Shown here one piece after another: positions 53,007 through 64,000 of a stretch of 64,000 bases of DNA. Source of the stretch: Hysterangium stoloniferum (lineage: Eukaryota > Basidiomycota > Agaricomycetes > Hysterangiales > Hysterangiaceae); contig WHVD01000062.1 in NCBI GenBank assembly GCA_015178975.1, positions 248,001 through 312,000 of the forward strand. The letters are read 5' to 3'. Each line of letters starts with the position of its first letter. Position 1 is the stretch's first letter. Below the pieces are notes generated by a model. That model was not told the DNA's origin. It worked only from the letters and a program-made list of their open reading frames with translations, and ran no database searches. Position numbers and translations under genes: made by a program.

Positions 53007-53924
53007 TGTTAAATGTGACCTGTGACTTTCTGTGACACGTGACACACACAAGTCTGAGGAAAGTTGTTACTATTCAGGTCACTAACTACAAGCTTATATA
53101 TGTTATACATCAGTAGGCTTGTCAGCTGTCAAAAGTGATAGCTAGTTATGAAGAGTGGTAGAAGTTCTAACCGTTCTATATACGAAGAATATCGACCGTT
53201 GAAGTACGATACCACTATGTATTGACTGTCTAAGTCTAATACAGACCGAACACATATTGACTATGTAGTTCAATACGGTAGAGAGAAATAGCTATCTAAA
53301 GTAAGGTAGATAGCTAGAATGAATAAGCAGAATCGACTGGTTAAGTGCGATTCTGGATAACTGCTCGAGTGCAAGTAGAGTAGTTAGAGAGTCGAATAAT
53401 AGAGTAGTGTGGATGTAGTCCACGCGAGTTGAGATAGGGATTGAGTTTCGACTGATACAGTTCGAAACTCAGTTTAAATGAGTAGCTAAAGCCCGTCTGT
53501 GACGGTCGAGACGATACACCAATCACAACTTACAGGACACTAACGGGTGTCTGGGTAAGTTGTGGTTGTGGTGTAAAAAGTGTCTGAGTTCTAATTGGTG
53601 CTGAGTGCACCCACAAGTATACACAATGCTTTGAACTAATGAAATATGCAATATTCGAAGAATATGAAAGATAGAAAAATATGAATAGAATATGTAAAAT
53701 ATAAATAAAATAAAAGGAGTGTTTTACCACAATGAAACTGTGGTAAAAGCATACTCCTCACACTAGTTGACAGTTGTCAGAAGTGACAGCTGATTGACAG
53801 CTTGAATGGAAACTGACAGCTGATTGACGCTGTCATGGGAAATGAACTGGGAATACTCTGGAACATGCTGGAAGCTTCTAGAAGGTTCCAGAAGGTTTTG
53901 GAGACAGTGGAGACAGTTTTAACA
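53007..53924 (-). repeat. E LTR split by a mosaic A/B LTR
   Basis: Without the insertion the copy is about 297 bp. It is in minus orientation and abuts family D LTR sequence on the right. Confidence 0.85.
53147..53762 (-). mobile_element. Solo LTR, mosaic of families A and B
   Basis: 616 bp with exact duplication CTAGT (53142-53146 and 53763-53767). Read on the minus strand, the first ~180 bp match family B (TGTGAGGAGTATGCTTTTAC) and the rest matches family A (from the CAGACAC block on, then the CAACTTACCCAGACACC region to CTCTTCATA). The switch is at about 53580-53600 in a block common to both families. Confidence 0.88.
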
Positions 53925-54442
53925 CAATCTAAGCTAATTTTCTGACTGGATTGTATGTACAACATCTGCCAGTTTATATAGACCATGGAGTGAATGACAT
54001 ACCAAATCCAGTAATAATGAAATGAAACTAACAAAACATAAAACGGGAATAGTAAACACGAAATTGGTGTTAGGAACGGGACGGAATGGAGCGGAGTCCA
54101 AATCGTGACAAAGCATAACCCATAATGGGAAATGGAGCGGGAGTGGAGTCCTAAATTGTGACAGGTCATTTGACTAAAACGGGAACGGGGCTCAATTAGA
54201 GCAGTGACGGGATTCTGAGCGGGATCTGGTGACTGATGCGTGGGACAAAGACAGACATAGACAGAGACGGAGTCCAGGGGAAGTCCAGTGACTGATATGT
54301 GTCAGATTGAGGTCGAACGTAACTAGTCTTGATGTAACGGAGTCCGGGCAGGAAATCCTATAAACAGACAATTGGTGCTTGTAGCATGTAGGGATGTACG
54401 GGTTAGTGCCCGGAGTCCGGCGGGATTGTCCGGTCGTAACAG
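53925..54442 (-). repeat. Partial D LTR, right end of the chromovirus complex
   Basis: 518 bp of family D from TGTTACGACCGG (54442, minus strand) inwards; the other part is lost at the copia complex. Confidence 0.8.
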
Positions 54443-56180
54443 CTGGGCTGATTACCGAGTAGATAAGAGAAAGTATATATTGCACGAAAGAGATAGAATA
54501 TCCTAAGAAAGTGAGTTATAATGGATATTCTTACCATGCTAAGCAAGAGCTTGAAGTCGAGTCGAATAATAGTAACTGACTTCGACTGTTTCAGTGCAAA
54601 GTGTAGTTACTGTAATTCTATGAAGAGAAATAGAGTAGAGGTTTGTTTTAGACAAGACCCCGAACCAGTACTTGCGTGTGCAGGTGATGGTTGTCGGGGT
54701 TGAAAGGTGTCTGAGTTTGGATCGTGTGACTACTACTGTGACATACGCATACTTCTTGTGGGCGAGAGCGCCCACAAGCATACATGGACTCTCGAACTAA
54801 TAAAAAGTGTATTTATGAGTGATAAAGAGAGAATAAAAAATATAAAACAGAAAGGAAATAATGGCATTATAAAGCAGCTTAAGGTCTAAGGCTTAAAGCC
54901 TTTAGTCGCGCCTCCTATGTGACCTATCCTTTACAAGAAAGCTGTGAAGGGTATGCATATATGCATGATTGGACCGTGGAATAGTATACATATTATAGTA
55001 CTTTATTATCTAGTTTCTATTCCTTTTCCTTAATTCTCTATATCTTTCGAGCATACCCGTATTTCTTAGTTCGAAGTCTTGTGTATACCTATGGGTGCTC
55101 TCGGCACCAAAAGACAGACACCTTTTTACCCAGCAGACACCACCTCATAATGACCCAGACGTCGAATAGCGAGAGGTGTCAAGGGTAACATCTCAGCTAC
55201 TTATAAAGGTAGTGACTTCTTGCATACTAATAATCTTTGGACTCGAACCACGAAGGTCGAGTCCCACTCTCAAGTCTTTACACTCATCGACACTCTAGTC
55301 AATTCATGCTGCTATATCTCTACCTCTGATATTCAGTCTTTCGCTGACTATCTTTCTTACTTCTAGCTACAAGTTGTACCATAAAGGTCAACTCTTCTCT
55401 TCTCCGGTCCTCATCATCACGAGCAACTGTACAGTTGCTCTTGTGACGTGTAGTGCGTCTCTTTACTTGTACTATCAGTCTAGTAATCTACAGTATTGTA
55501 CAGGACAGTCAATACTTAATAATAGTAGTTGAATAAATACTATTCTTCGTACATCGAGCGGTCAGAATCTATCGACTCTTCACAAAGGCTAAAGGCTGCG
55601 GCTCCTTGGAGGAACTGGCTGGGATAGTATTATGACCCATTCCCGGATGTTTCAATATCCAACTTCCGACCTCCGACTATGGAACATCATAGTTACCGTA
55701 TCTTCCGCATTCTTCCCTTGTTCTGCATTTGGTAATTTGTCCGTTGACAAGTATTCACTCATTTGTCTATTATATTCCCGTTTCAGAATATTGTCTCCCT
55801 GATATGTCTTATTGTATTCCCATTTTAGAATACTCCTATTTCCATCTTATTATTGTCTTAGTTTGTAGAACAATAACAAGAAGACTTATATTAGTTTCTG
55901 TGAATTTGTACTTTACTTTAGATCTGATATCAACTTAGTTTTTTATTCCCTCTTCCGTCTTTCTGTACACTTGATATTCAGAATTCTTCGGAACTCTGAA
56001 TATCCATATCTTCCATCATAAGTCTCACCTTTGAAATTAAGGACTTTGAGCGTTTGGGTAGAGGCGTAGCACATAAGCTGAAGCCAATGTCCTGACCCTA
56101 TCCGATAGTTTCCGACTTCCTGGTGACTTTCCAATAGTTCTGGAATAGGTTCCCGACATGGCACTTAACAGATAGACCCC
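54443..56180. mobile_element. Decayed family G-like LTR with nested C LTR, then unassigned DNA
   Basis: From 54460 to 54942 the minus strand resembles family G, with the stem CTTGTGGGCG/CGCCCACAAG and AACCCCGACAACCATCACCTGCA-like order. After the C LTR (54943-55584) come about 600 bp of AT-rich DNA up to 56180 in which I recognise nothing. Confidence 0.5.
54943..55584 (+). mobile_element. Solo LTR family C
   Basis: 642 bp, flanked by AAAGC and AAGGC (four of five). Its palindrome has one changed base, as in the copy at 37456. Confidence 0.9.
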
Positions 56181-57597
56181 TGTGAGGTATCAGCATCATC
56201 TTATAATATTCTCTTAATTTTCTGTGGATTATTTAATATTTTTTCGAATTTATTGTATTTTTATTATATTTTTATTGTGAAATATAAGGCCTAATTCCTT
56301 TTAACTTCACATAATAATAGCATATATCAGCTTCATATAATGCTATTATATCTTATTCATTTTATTATAATTTTTAACTAATTATTTATATTTTATTTAC
56401 TTAATTATTACTTTTCGGCACCTTGCTGCAGGCTTGTCAGTGCATTTTTGGAGTCACGTGACTTATTAGATAAGCCTCCAGTGTTGGGATATCACACAAG
56501 TCATGAATGTGACTGTAACGACTTACTCAAGTCATAATTTGATTCCACCGACTCATCAAATGCTTCCATCCCAGGACCGCGGCCTTGAACCTTCATGTTC
56601 AAGCCAAAGGTTGGAACCCTTGTCTCAGAGAGGGGAATCACATGGAAATAAAGGGTAAAAAATGAGTAGAATATGAGGTCATTATGACCTAAATAATGAC
56701 CTCATAAAATAAATAAATGGTTAAATATTTAGTTATCAAAATGTATATAAGGAGGGCCAAGTTTCCAATAAAATCATCTTATCACACCTATATTTTACTG
56801 CACAGCTCAGAAGCTTATCTAATCATCCTAAGGACAATAATAGCCTTAGTGTGAAGGGTATGCATATATGCATAATTGGACTAAGGAATAATAGTTGGAT
56901 TATAGTATTTTATTATTTACTTTTTATTTTCTTTATTTACATTCTTTCTATATTTCAAGCATACCCTTATTTTGTAGTTCGAAGCTTTGTGTATACGTAT
57001 GGGCGCTCTCGGCGCCAAATGACAGACACTTTTCACCCAGCAGACACCACCTCGTAAACGACCCAGACGTCGAATAGCGAGAGGTGTCAAGGGTAAAGTC
57101 TCAACTACCTATAAAGGTAGTATTCTCTCGCATACTAAAGTACTTTGAACTCGAACCGCAAAGGTCGAGTTCCCCTCTAAGGTCTTTGCGCTCGTCGACA
57201 CTATAGTCGACTCGCGCTACTATATCTTTACTTTAGATATTCAGCTTCTCGTTGATTATCTATTTTACTTCTAGCTACGAGTTGTACCGTGAAGGTCAAC
57301 TCTTTCCTTCTCTTATTCTAGCCGTCAAGAGCAACTGTACAGTTGCTCTTGTGACGCATAGTGTGTCTCCTTACTAGTACTGCCAGTCTAGTAATCTACG
57401 GTATTGTACTGTACAGTCAATACCTACTAATAGTAGTTGAATAAACACTATTCTTCATATATAGAACGGTCAGAATCTATCGACTCTTCACACTTAGTCT
57501 GATACACTAACTGCAAGCACCTACACTTGCAGAATCTTGAATCTTTGTCAGCAACTCTTGAACTTAGCTAATTATCTAAGTTCCCCCTAGCCTCACA
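56181..57597 (+). mobile_element. LTR of another family (TGTGAGGTATCAGC), with nested C LTR
   Basis: It starts TGTGAGGTATCAGC and appears to end CCTAGCCTCACA. A TATATAAGG motif and AATAAA lie near 56740-56770, in the arrangement usual for an LTR promoter and polyadenylation signal. Without the C copy it is about 770 bp. No matching target duplication was found, so it may be one LTR of a larger lost element. Boundaries are uncertain. Confidence 0.5.
56850..57492 (+). mobile_element. Solo LTR family C
   Basis: 643 bp, exact duplication CTTAG (56845-56849 and 57493-57497). Palindrome intact at about 57328-57353. Confidence 0.93.
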
Positions 57598-58261
57598 GCT
57601 ACCCTTTAGGCTTATTAATTACATAATAAACCTAATAAGTATCTAAGTATCCTTACTGAAATTCCCTGCCAATAATAGATTATTCAAGGCCCAGCCCTAA
57701 GTTTATTGAATTAATCAAGTACAAGCACTCAAATAATCCAACACACATTACTTTCTCTATTAATAAATTATTTAACACCTTGTTAAATAACTATTAATAG
57801 TTACAAATAAGCATACAAGAATCCGAAGCTTTATATCAAGTCTCTGCTAAGTTACTGCGTATATATTCAGCTTCTAGCCCCTATTCTCAAGAAATAGTTC
57901 TTTTATTTGCTAAAAGAGTCATACACAGTTCTATTGAACCTTTCAATAATAAAAATAAGCATTGATTTGAGTTGTTTAAGCTTAATAGTGCAGCTCATTA
58001 ATCTATCAGTATTTAAATTACTGGACCTTTACTTGTTTTATTGTTGAAGCTCTGTGACACTATAGCATATATTGAGCTATCTAAGAGAAACCCCTGAATA
58101 CATTACAACCCCGCCCTCCCTGGTAGAATCAATCTAGAGCCCAACGGCTGGTCTCATAGTGTCCCAATCTCATAGTTCATGTGAAAGTCCTCTCTGAGAA
58201 GAATCGGGATGGTCATGCCTTGGACAATGTACATTTCGGTGGTAAATTTAAGGAGTATACT
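57598..58261. other. AT-rich unassigned DNA, then edge of Ty3 protease region
   Basis: Up to about 58090 nothing is recognised. From about 58100 the minus strand continues the Ty3 remnant seen after 58900. Confidence 0.4.
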
Positions 58262-58899
58262 TGTGAAGAGTCGTTAGATTCCTACTGCTCAATATACGAA
58301 GAATAGTGTTTATTCAACTACTATTAGAAAGTATTGACCGTTCAGTACAATACTGTAGATTGCTAGACTGACAGTACTAGCAAGGAGACACGCTACATGT
58401 CACAAGAGCAACTGTACAGTTGCTCTTGACGGCTAGAATGAGAGAACGAAGAGTTGACCTTTACGGTGCTACTCGTAGCTAAATGTAAATAGATAATCAA
58501 CGAGAAGCCGAATATCTGAAGTAAAGAGATAATAGCACGAGTCGACTATAGCGTCGACGAGCGCAAAGACCTTAGAGTGGAACTCGACCTTCACGGTTCG
58601 AGTCCAAAGTATGTCAGGAGACTAGAGAATGCTACCCTTATAGGTAGCTTAGATGTTACCCTTGACACCTCTCGCTATTCGACGTCTGGGTCATTTACGA
58701 GGTGGTGTCTGCTGGGTAAAAGATGTCTAAGATTTAGCGCCGAGAGCACCCATAGATATACACAAGACTTAGAACTAAGAAATACGGGTATGCTCGAAAG
58801 ATATAGAGAGTTAGGGAAAAAGAGTAAGAACTAAATAATAAAATACTATAATATATGTATTATTCCACAGTCCAATCATGATATATGCATACCCTTCAC
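58262..58899 (-). mobile_element. Solo LTR family C in a Ty3 protease region
   Basis: 638 bp, exact duplication ATACT (58257-58261 and 58900-58904). Palindrome intact. Confidence 0.93.
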
Positions 58900-60489
58900 A
58901 ATACTGGTGTCGTCTTCGAGGTAAATGGGGACATTGATGTATCCTAAGACCTTAGTATTACCGGTAAGCTGTACAAGGCACAACTTGAGTCCTTGCTTGA
59001 GCTTGGGATGATCCTCTAGTTCCTTATAGAAGTCCTCTGAAATTAAGGAGAGGTCGGCTCCAGCATCCAGCCTGATTTTAATAGGATTAAAGGTTTCTGA
59101 GTTCTCTATGCATCTGTAGACGTGTAATGCTGAGATCCCAATACTGGAGTATCCACCCGGGGGATCCCTTCTGTGGTAAATGATGGTCAAATTCTCTTTT
59201 ATAAGCTGACTGGATCGAGGGTATTGGACCCTGGGTCTTTTGCTTTCCTTTCTTGTGACCAGTTTGATGTTCCTTCTGACATGTCTACCATTAGGTACTT
59301 TGAATGTAGCGTTCAGAATGTAATCATCCACTTCAGAGTCTGACTCCTCACAAGGAATTAGGTTAGGTAACTGTCCTGGGCTGGGTTGAAGGGGAAGCTC
59401 TCCTCCTCTGGTCCCTCTAACTCAGAGAGGTCCTCTATAATGTAGGTCTGACTTATCCCCTTAGATTGGTTCACAAATACTTCCTTGTCAACAATTTCCT
59501 CAATGGTAGGAGGTTCAGATCGCAATAAGGCTTCCGTCTCAGTCAGATCTTTCCGGTTCTGACGATGAGCATTCAGCCAGTCTCCTTTCTCGAGGAAATC
59601 ACAGTCTGATATAGAAACATAGACTTGCGATACTTCGTTCTCATTTGAAGGTGAACTCACATCTAAAACAACATCATCCTCTGATTGAGGAAGGTAGACA
59701 GAAATGAAAATCGATTCCTCATCAATGTTATGCACTTGTTCCTGTATGCTTAATCTATAGACCATTTCATAAGCCCTCTGATCCTCCACCTCCTTGGTTG
59801 GGTTCTGCGTGGAGCATTTGTTAATAGAGACATAATGCGACATCCTACCCACATGAGGGCAGTTGATCTTAAAATGCTCTAAACTCCCACAAATCCAGCA
59901 CTCCTTTGGGGGTTTAGTGACACTTTTCTTGTCACTTCGTTCGAAAAAGAACTTGCCGTGTTTCTTACCCTGTTTCACATTAGATCTCCTAGGGACAGTT
60001 TTATCCTCAGCTTCGCTGAGAAGAACATGGCCTCGATTCGTAGGGTCGATTCTTCTAGAATGTTCTTCCTCATGCCAGGGAGCCGATGTTAGAGTATGAT
60101 GATTACGATTAGTATTAAATCATACCTCGTATTGTGAATGTATTTTTCCGATCTGGTTCACATGTGATTAGCTATATTTAGTTTAGTGTTCCCTTAGTTC
60201 CAAACCAAGTGCACAGACCATGTAGCTTAGTATATAGTTACATCCAGATGAGAGTAGGACCTCATCTGGAAACCTAGCTATATCACCGGTTTACTTCTAC
60301 CCGCTCAGTCCTTAGTGGCATTCGCTCCAAGTGCCGAGAGTCATCGCACTGTGATCCCCCAGGCTTGCAGATCCTAACAGCCGACTCTTCCTGTTTGGCG
60401 ATCATGACTCTGGGCTTCTGAAACTGATAATGCTCTCGATGTGTTTGGACCCAAGCATTAATCAGAGCCTCTTGTAGATTGTTAGCATA
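58900..60489 (-). mobile_element. Ty3 gag and protease remnant, a different lineage
   Basis: On the minus strand the zinc knuckle CWICGSLEHFKINC (C-x2-C-x4-H-x4-C) at about 59900 and the protease motif IRLDAGADLSLISEDFYKEL at about 59060 identify a gag-protease stretch. It differs clearly from the element at 47978-49865, which has an asparagine-rich region in place of this knuckle. A further gag-like piece (SAVRICKPGGSQCDDSRHLE) is at 60513-60283, separated by about 200 bp (60088-60290) of non-coding sequence beginning TGTTAGAGTATG that may be another insertion. Reverse transcriptase is absent. It is cut on the right by a Tc1 transposon. Confidence 0.8.
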
Positions 60490-62094
60490 CAGTAAGCAAA
60501 AAAAGGGTTGCAATGTTCAGTAGATTGTAACTCAAAATGCTTATAACTCCAGAAATAAATTAGCTAAAATTAGGAAAAAACATAAGTTAGAAAGCCCTGT
60601 TTCTGAACTTTAACATAATAAGCAAGTTTGTTTAAAAATATTCACTTATTGTTGAGATATTAAATACTTTGTACAGGAGTATCATTGCAACCCTTTTTTT
60701 GCTTTCATTCTGTAGATGAAAGGGCAGGTTGTACTGGTGTTTCTGATCCATTGTTAGGTTGTATTTGATTGTGTGATCATGTGACATGTTCAAAACATTC
60801 AACACATGACAAACAGACCACAATAGTCTTGTTGATTCCAACATGCAGCCTCTTTCTACTTCCCAATGCAAACACATCCTCTCCCTCTTGGATTCTGGTC
60901 ATTTTGCCCACAAGATCTCATCATCCACTGGTCTATATATCAGCACCATCTCTAGACTTTGCAGAAAACACCATCCTTCCCTGCAGAAGCCCACTGGTGG
61001 ACATCCTTCCAAGCTTTCTGAGGGCTGATAGTTGCTATGCCCAGTATCTCATCACCTCAGGGAAGGCTGAAAATGCCTCTCAGATCACCCAGATCCTTCA
61101 GAACACTATCAACCAGTCTCTCACATCCCAGACAACTCATAACCACCTGAAGTTAGCTGGTATGAAAGCTGTGGTAAAGGCCAAAAAGCCTCTTCTTACC
61201 AAGAGGCATAGGAAGGAGAGGATGGATTTTGCTCTTTGGATTGGACTATAGAGGACTGGAAGACTGTTGTATGGTCTGATGAGACAAAAATCAATAGGCT
61301 GGGGTCAGATAGGAAGAGGTGGGCTTGGAAGAAGACAGGGGAGGGTCTGAGTGATAGACTTGTGAAGGAGACCGTAAAGTTTGGAGGTGGATCTCTGATG
61401 ATGTGGGGCTGCATGCTGTGGGAGGGAGTTGGGTATGCATGCAAGATTGATGGGGGGATGGATGGAGAGTTATATACCAAGATTTTGCAAGATGAACTCC
61501 ATGAAAGCCTTGCCTTCTATGGCAAGAATCCCTCCACTATCATCTTCCAGCAGGATAATGATCCCAAGCACAAGTCCAAGAAAGCTACAACTTGGTTTGA
61601 AGATCATGGATATAAGGTCCTTCCTTGGCCAGCACAGTCCCCTGACCTCAATCCTATTGAACATCTCTGGGATCATCTGAAAAAGAAGCTGGGAGAGTAT
61701 GAGAGGGCCCTAGAAGGGATATTGGAGCTGTGGGAGAGGGTACAAGTAGAGTGGGATAAAATAATACCAGAGGTGTGCCAGAATTGATTCAAAGTATGCC
61801 TAGGAGGGTTGTAGCAGTGGTCAAGGCTTAAGGAGGTCATACCAAGTACTAGAATGTATAGCTTTATGTTTATAAAATGAAAGCAAAAAAAGGGTTGCAA
61901 TGATACTCCTGTACAAAATATTTAATCTCTCAACAATGAGTGAGTATTTTTGAACAAACTTGCTTATTATGTTAAAGTTCAGAAATAGGGCTTTCTAACT
62001 TATATTTTTCCCTAATTTTAGCTAATTTATTTCTGGAGTTATAAGCATTTGAGTTAAGGTTTACTGAACATTGCAACACTTTTTTTACTTACTG
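60490..62094 (+). mobile_element. Tc1-like transposon, full length, 1605 bp
   Basis: Both ends are present: CAGTAAGCAAAAAAAGGGTT at 60490 and its near complement ending CTTACTG at 62094. A TA stands on each side (60488-60489 and 62095-62096). The terminal inverted repeats are about 210 bp long, and the first 20 bases (AAAAAAAGGGTTGCAATG-type) recur at the inner end of each arm, giving an IR/DR-like structure. This is typical of Tc1 elements with two transposase binding sites per end. It inserted into a Ty3 gag remnant. Confidence 0.93.
60843..61833 (+). pseudogene. Tc1 transposase, frameshifted
   Basis: The N-terminal helix-turn-helix part begins MQPLSTSQCKHILSLLDSGH at 60843. The frame then changes near 61015-61030, again near 61235-61250 where a few codons are missing around the MDFAL...WT segment, and once more near 61780 close to the end. 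The catalytic domain contains VVWSDETKINR (first D), IIFQQDNDPKH (second D) and SPDLNPIEHLW (E) with 34 residues between the last two, as in DD34E Tc1 enzymes. All three acidic residues are intact. The full protein would be about 330 residues. The copy cannot make an active transposase itself but could still be mobilised. Confidence 0.9.
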
Positions 62095-62096
62095 TA

Positions 62097-62604
62097 GTTC
62101 AAAACTCTGATTGCGTCGATAGTCAAAGCCCATCTGTGACGGTCAAGACGATACCCCAATCACAACTTACAGGACACTAATCGGTGTCTGGATAAGTCGT
62201 GGTTGTGGGGTAAAATGTGTCTGAGTTCTAACTACAGGTGCTAGAATACATAAGCTTGGTGTGTATGTGCCCACAAGAGTTGATGTACCACAAATATAGG
62301 TTGTCAAACTAATTATAAGTGTATAATAAAATAGAGAGAAATAGAAATAATAATGGAAATATAGTATGATCTCATCCAGACTATATTTCCTGAGTATATT
62401 TCACCATACCTCTCACACTACCAGTGCTAAAATACATAAGTCTGGCATGTATGCACCTACAAGAGTCAATGTACTGAATGCATAGGCTGTCGAACTAAAT
62501 ATATGCGTATGATAAAATAGAGAGAAAAATAGAAATAATAATGGAAATATAGTGTGGGTCCATCTGGACTATATTTCGGAGTATATTTCACAGTACCTCT
62601 CACA
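62097..62604 (-). mobile_element. Two partial family A LTR pieces in tandem
   Basis: 62100-62423 matches the 5' half of family A on the minus strand up to the terminal CTCTCACA. 62424-62604 repeats the last ~180 bp (CTAGAATACATAAG-type block to CCTCTCACA) with differences. Both lack the rest of the LTR. The second unit may be a partial duplication or a second insertion. Confidence 0.7.
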
Positions 62605-62606
62605 CC

Positions 62607-62848
62607 CTGATCACCTTTCGCTGTAGACCTAGTTTATGTCTTACGAGTGGTGGTGCTTGGGTAAAAGTGTGTCTCTTTGTTTGGTGCCAAGTGCACCCAC
62701 AAGTATACACAGAGCTTTGAACTAATAAAATGGTGCAATATTTGAAGAATATAAAGGATAGAAAAATATGAATAAAATGTGCAAAATATAAATAAAATAA
62801 AAGGAGTGTTTTACCACAATGAAACTGTGGTAAAAGCATACCCTTCTC
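62607..62848 (-). mobile_element. Partial family B LTR
   Basis: It matches the first ~240 bp of family B on the minus strand, including the hairpin GTTTTACCACAATGAAACTG, and ends CATACCCTTCTCA. It is more diverged than other B copies. Confidence 0.75.
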
Positions 62849-63385
62849 AGGGGCTGACAGGTCATTAGGGTTGTCAAGATGGGAACTAGTAATTGGGTTA
62901 TTTCAGAGGTCCAATAGGATATCTTTAAAACTTTGTGATATCTATAATAGTGACACTGCAAAGTATTCGTGCAACTAGAGAGGAAGCTTGAAGGGATGCC
63001 ATTAGTTGTTCAGTGGTAAAGATAGGCTTAAAATTGTGTGGGTTGACCACTGTATAGTCATTGGTCCCTCTTTAAGGTAGATGACCTATCATCTAGTAAT
63101 GGTGTTGGGTTTGCCATTTAGGTGGCATATAATCAGATATATTGGTTTCAACAATTATTTGGTGGTCCAGTTGCCAGTGTGTAAGGACAGGTGCCAATAT
63201 GAATGCATCTTTGAGTTGTTGAAAAGCCATTCTGTATTGATCTGTAAAATTCCACAGGGCCTCCTTGTGAGCGAGATGAGTATGGGGGACTAAAATGTCT
63301 GAATAGTTGTGGATGAAATGACAGTAGAAGTTGGTGAAACTTAAGTTGGAGGCTGATGATACAGTACCATGGCTCCCCCTTCACA
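62849..63385 (-). mobile_element. Ty3 pol remnant (RNase H region)
   Basis: It is similar in order and words to the RNase H region of the chromovirus complex near 45260-45380 and 46990-47160, for example TTGTGTGGGTTGACCACTG against TTGTGTGGGTTTACTGTGG. No long frame survives. It is an old fragment. Confidence 0.6.
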
Positions 63386-64000
63386 AGTCTTCAGGACATT
63401 ACATGAAGTATATGGTATCCTACATTGCACACAGTCTTCAGATGGGGTAATTAATGGGGGAAATTAAAATAGATATATTTTCTTATATATTACAGCCATG
63501 TAAGCTTGCTACATATCATAATATTATATGTATATACAAAATTTCAGCATGATACACTTAAAATTGAGCAAAATATTGTTGGACAATTTCTAATCTGTGA
63601 TTTGGGCACTTTGCCTTACATACTGTAGTGCAAATAGCTGTAATAAAGAGTATTTGCAACTAATACATTCAAAATTGACAAAGGGTTGTGGTAGGAGTTT
63701 ATCATGAGCTTAACTCTTAAAAGACTCCACTAAAGATCCTCTGAGTTTGTAGTTCTGGGGATTGTTTTGGTGTATGTGATTTATTCTCCTTTGAGCAGTT
63801 GAGAACAGAGGGACTCTGTATAGTATATGGTGAGCAGTGGAACAGGAGAGTTTAACTTAATAATCACAGCTCATCTGTGTCATTTTTTAATTCCAGCAAA
63901 TTCAAGAATGTGAATGGGATTTTAAATTGATTGATCAGGCACATGTTCTATGTGAACCACATTCAGCAGTTTCGTGGGTTTTGAATTGGATCATGCTCTG
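63386..64000. other. Unassigned AT-rich end of the window
   Basis: No gene is recognised. The words TTGCAAATACTCT and a TACTGTAGTGCAAATAGC-like end occur near 63620-63665, similar to the foldback element at 19781-19886, so a related MITE may start here. Confidence 0.4.

Larger units (their letters stand above)
49866..53924 (-). mobile_element. Copia element complex with E LTRs in both orientations
   Basis: E LTRs lie at 49866-50157 (minus), 51669-51982 (plus) and 53007-53924 (minus, split by another LTR). The first follows a purine tract (AGATCAGGGGGGTC) and is a 3' LTR. Reverse transcriptase and RNase H (50163-51663) read on the minus strand, while the integrase C-terminal part (52301-53006) reads on the plus strand. 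AACAC at 51664-51668 and GTGTT at 53002-53006 are complementary. The arrangement suggests recombination between inverted LTRs. It sits between gag and the partial 5' LTR of the chromovirus. Broken and rearranged. Confidence 0.78.
40001..54442 (-). mobile_element. Ty3 chromovirus complex with D LTRs, invaded by several elements
   Basis: A minus-strand element with a D LTR at each end (40001-41463 and 53925-54442). From right to left come gag, protease, reverse transcriptase, RNase H, integrase and chromodomain, then an antisense gene and the 3' LTR. It hosts three C LTRs, one A LTR, an E LTR inside a C LTR, and a copia complex. The outer flanks (TCCAT and GCTGG) do not match, so one end was lost or rearranged. 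The 5' LTR is partial. It is broken many times and older than all its guests. Confidence 0.8.

Noticed and set aside
40001-54442. A target duplication for the whole chromovirus complex
   Set aside because: TCCAT and GCTGG do not match, and the right LTR is partial, so the outer ends cannot be proven to come from one insertion.

Overview
The window reads as nuclear DNA of a basidiomycete fungus, probably an Agaricomycete. Host genes are split by many 49-112 nt introns with GTRNGT-type donors, and the mobile DNA (chromodomain Ty3 elements, copia elements, Tc1 transposons, a widespread mushroom-type DDE protein) fits that group. This is inferred from gene structure and protein motifs; the species is not identified.

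Layout. 1-6.5 kb: an LTR piece, a Ty3 chromovirus pol remnant, a 2.5 kb stretch downstream of pol with an unrecognised ORF, and the 3' LTR with another LTR inside it. 6.5-22.7 kb: a gene island with vma3 (V-ATPase subunit c), a zinc-knuckle/SR-type protein, mitochondrial ribosomal protein L6, a Bor1-type borate transporter, a small Cdc25/rhodanese-type phosphatase and an MFS sugar transporter. The island is interrupted by a MITE, three solo LTRs (one inside another) and a decayed transposase-like gene. 22.7-64 kb: almost solid nested mobile DNA. It includes a two-LTR element without recognisable pol (26.2-32.6 kb), three Tc1 copies, a 14.4 kb chromovirus complex (40.0-54.4 kb) invaded by at least six other insertions, and gag/protease remnants near 59-60 kb.

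I distinguish LTR families by their ends: A (TGTGAGAGG, ~630 bp), B (TGTGAGGAG, 474 bp), C (TGTGAAGGG, ~640 bp), D (TGTTACAACC, ~820-950 bp), E (TGTTAAAAC, ~300 bp, copia), F (TGTTAGAAA, 251 bp), G (TGTGAACAG, ~680 bp), plus single copies. Families A, B and C share their 3' ends and a central block but have different 5' ends, and one copy is an A/B mosaic. Many solo copies carry exact 5 bp target duplications, so insertion order can be read directly.

The most unusual object is family F. It is a 251 bp TG...CA element with a 5 bp target duplication that contains a 75 nt tRNA-like gene with A box, B box, cloverleaf pairing and a T-run behind it. It occurs three times. Next come the pol-less two-LTR element with GC-rich repeats inside, the post-pol ORF, and an antisense intron-containing gene near the 3' end of the chromovirus. 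All LTR elements are treated as fossils. The host genes have no operon-like links; the only shared regulatory region suggested is the short head-to-head gap between the zinc-knuckle gene and mrpl6.
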